Both the position numbers and the translations under genes were made by a program. Shown here one piece after another: positions 63,501-64,000 of a stretch of DNA of 64,000 nucleotides. Each line of letters opens with the position of its first letter. Positions within the stretch are counted from its first letter, which is position 1. The stretch lies in contig NZ_FOAZ01000018.1 of the NCBI RefSeq assembly GCF_900109465.1, forward strand, positions 1 through 64,000, written 5' to 3'. This DNA comes from Streptacidiphilus jiangxiensis (GTDB lineage: Bacteria > Actinomycetota > Actinomycetes > Streptomycetales > Streptomycetaceae). The notes beneath the pieces were generated by a model. The model ran no database searches and was not told the DNA's origin. It was given only the letters and a program-made list of their open reading frames with translations.

Positions 63501-64000
63501 ATGGATGCGGTGAGGGTCACAATGCTGCGGGAGTTGCTCGCGGACACCCCGTGGATCGCACGCACGCGCGGCTTCGCCGGCACGCTGCGGGACGTGGCGC
63601 GCCCCGGGGGTCTGCTGCTGGTCGGCACGGAGGCGGAGGAGCCGTGGCACCTGGCGGCGCACCTGGCCGACGAGGCGGCCTATGCCGACCTGCCCGCGCT
63701 CTCCCCGGTCCTGGTTCGCCACCACGTTCCACCAGGGGCGCCCGCGCATCTGTCGGTCCCACTCGCGCGCCTGGAGGAGGCGCGGCGGGGTGAGACGGTC
63801 TTCGTCGTGGCGCCCGAGGTGGCCGACGCGGGCCTGCTCGAGCGGGTGCACGACGCGCGGCGCGTCGGCGCGACGGTCCTGGCCCTGGAGGCGGCCGACC
63901 CCGAGCTGCGCGGCCTCGCGCACGAGGCCCTGACGGTCGTCCCCGACCCGGGCGCGCCCTCGTTCGAGCTGGTCCAACACCTCGTCAGCGCGGCCGCGGG
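63501..64000 (+). CDS. Conserved protein of unknown function, 3' end cut
   Basis: The frame is open from ATG 63501 to the window end (about 166 residues); GGGAG lies 10 bases upstream, and ATG 63492 is too close to it. The translation is regular: LRELLADTPWIARTRGFAG at the start, then GGLLLVGTEAEEPWHLAAHL and VLALEAADPELRGLAHEAL. Alternating alpha/beta pattern and the late part recall SIS-type sugar-phosphate-binding proteins, an inference only. It is divergent from npdG, 47 bases apart. Confidence 0.75.
   Translation, partial: MDAVRVTMLRELLADTPWIARTRGFAGTLRDVARPGGLLLVGTEAEEPWHLAAHLADEAAYADLPALSPVLVRHHVPPGAPAHLSVPLARLEEARRGETVFVVAPEVADAGLLERVHDARRVGATVLALEAADPELRGLAHEALTVVPDPGAPSFELVQHLVSAAA

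Overview
The window looks like a piece of the core chromosome of a high-GC actinomycete of the Streptomycetaceae (Streptomyces or a close relative such as Streptacidiphilus or Kitasatospora). The grounds are the very strong G/C bias at third codon positions, frequent GTG starts (and one supported TTG start), AGGAGG-type ribosome sites, and the gene set glnE, glnA2, NAD+ synthase, panB and a pullulanase/amylase locus. From memory these lie near one another in Streptomyces coelicolor. I see no tRNA, rRNA, CRISPR array, transposase, phage gene or plasmid function.

Bases 1-20,000 hold general metabolism and small accessory units: the end of etfA, two short-chain dehydrogenases, a 2,4-dienoyl-CoA reductase-like flavoenzyme, a cytochrome P450, an ArsR-type regulator, an RlmG-like methyltransferase, a PAP2 membrane phosphatase, two DHA2 drug exporters (one with MarR regulators on both sides), a metallo-beta-lactamase-fold hydrolase, a quinone reductase and an S41 protease. 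A secreted protein paired with a class F sortase follows (20.2-21.5 kb).

The most unusual block is 21.5-27.7 kb. Five genes on the minus strand appear to form one operon: an FHA-transmembrane-trypsin protein, a single-pass membrane protein with a Cys-containing outer domain, a TerY-like vWA protein, a PP2C phosphatase and a Ser/Thr kinase with a zinc ribbon. The last three match the known kinase/phosphatase/vWA triad. The two membrane partners would give it an outside-facing protease and sensor.

27.9-36.1 kb is a starch-degradation locus: an 1822-residue two-domain amylopullulanase, divergent from an alpha-amylase with three C-terminal CBM20 domains. A palindromic operator candidate lies between them. 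36-47 kb carries a second PAP2 protein, glnE, a DeoR/deoxyribosyltransferase-like/NUDIX operon, a SUKH protein coupled to a PH-domain membrane protein, and glnA2. 47-52.6 kb has a secreted NlpC/P60 hydrolase with three aromatic repeats, an SPFH membrane protein, nadE and a membrane-anchored nuclease/phosphatase-fold protein. 52.7-64 kb has a TetR/DHA2-exporter pair with a near-ideal operator, panB, a DrrAB-type ABC exporter facing a large SARP regulator, a site-2 protease-like protein and an F420-dependent reductase-like gene.

Three sequence-level signals stand out. (1) Heptamers with an exact 11-bp period lie just upstream of the ABC exporter, next to the SARP gene. (2) A dispersed long inverted repeat (TTGCACT...GGGGCGCGGGGAACTGCGCGA) lies directly behind several genes and twice supplies their TAG stop codon. 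(3) Perfect palindromes lie in front of several regulated genes.
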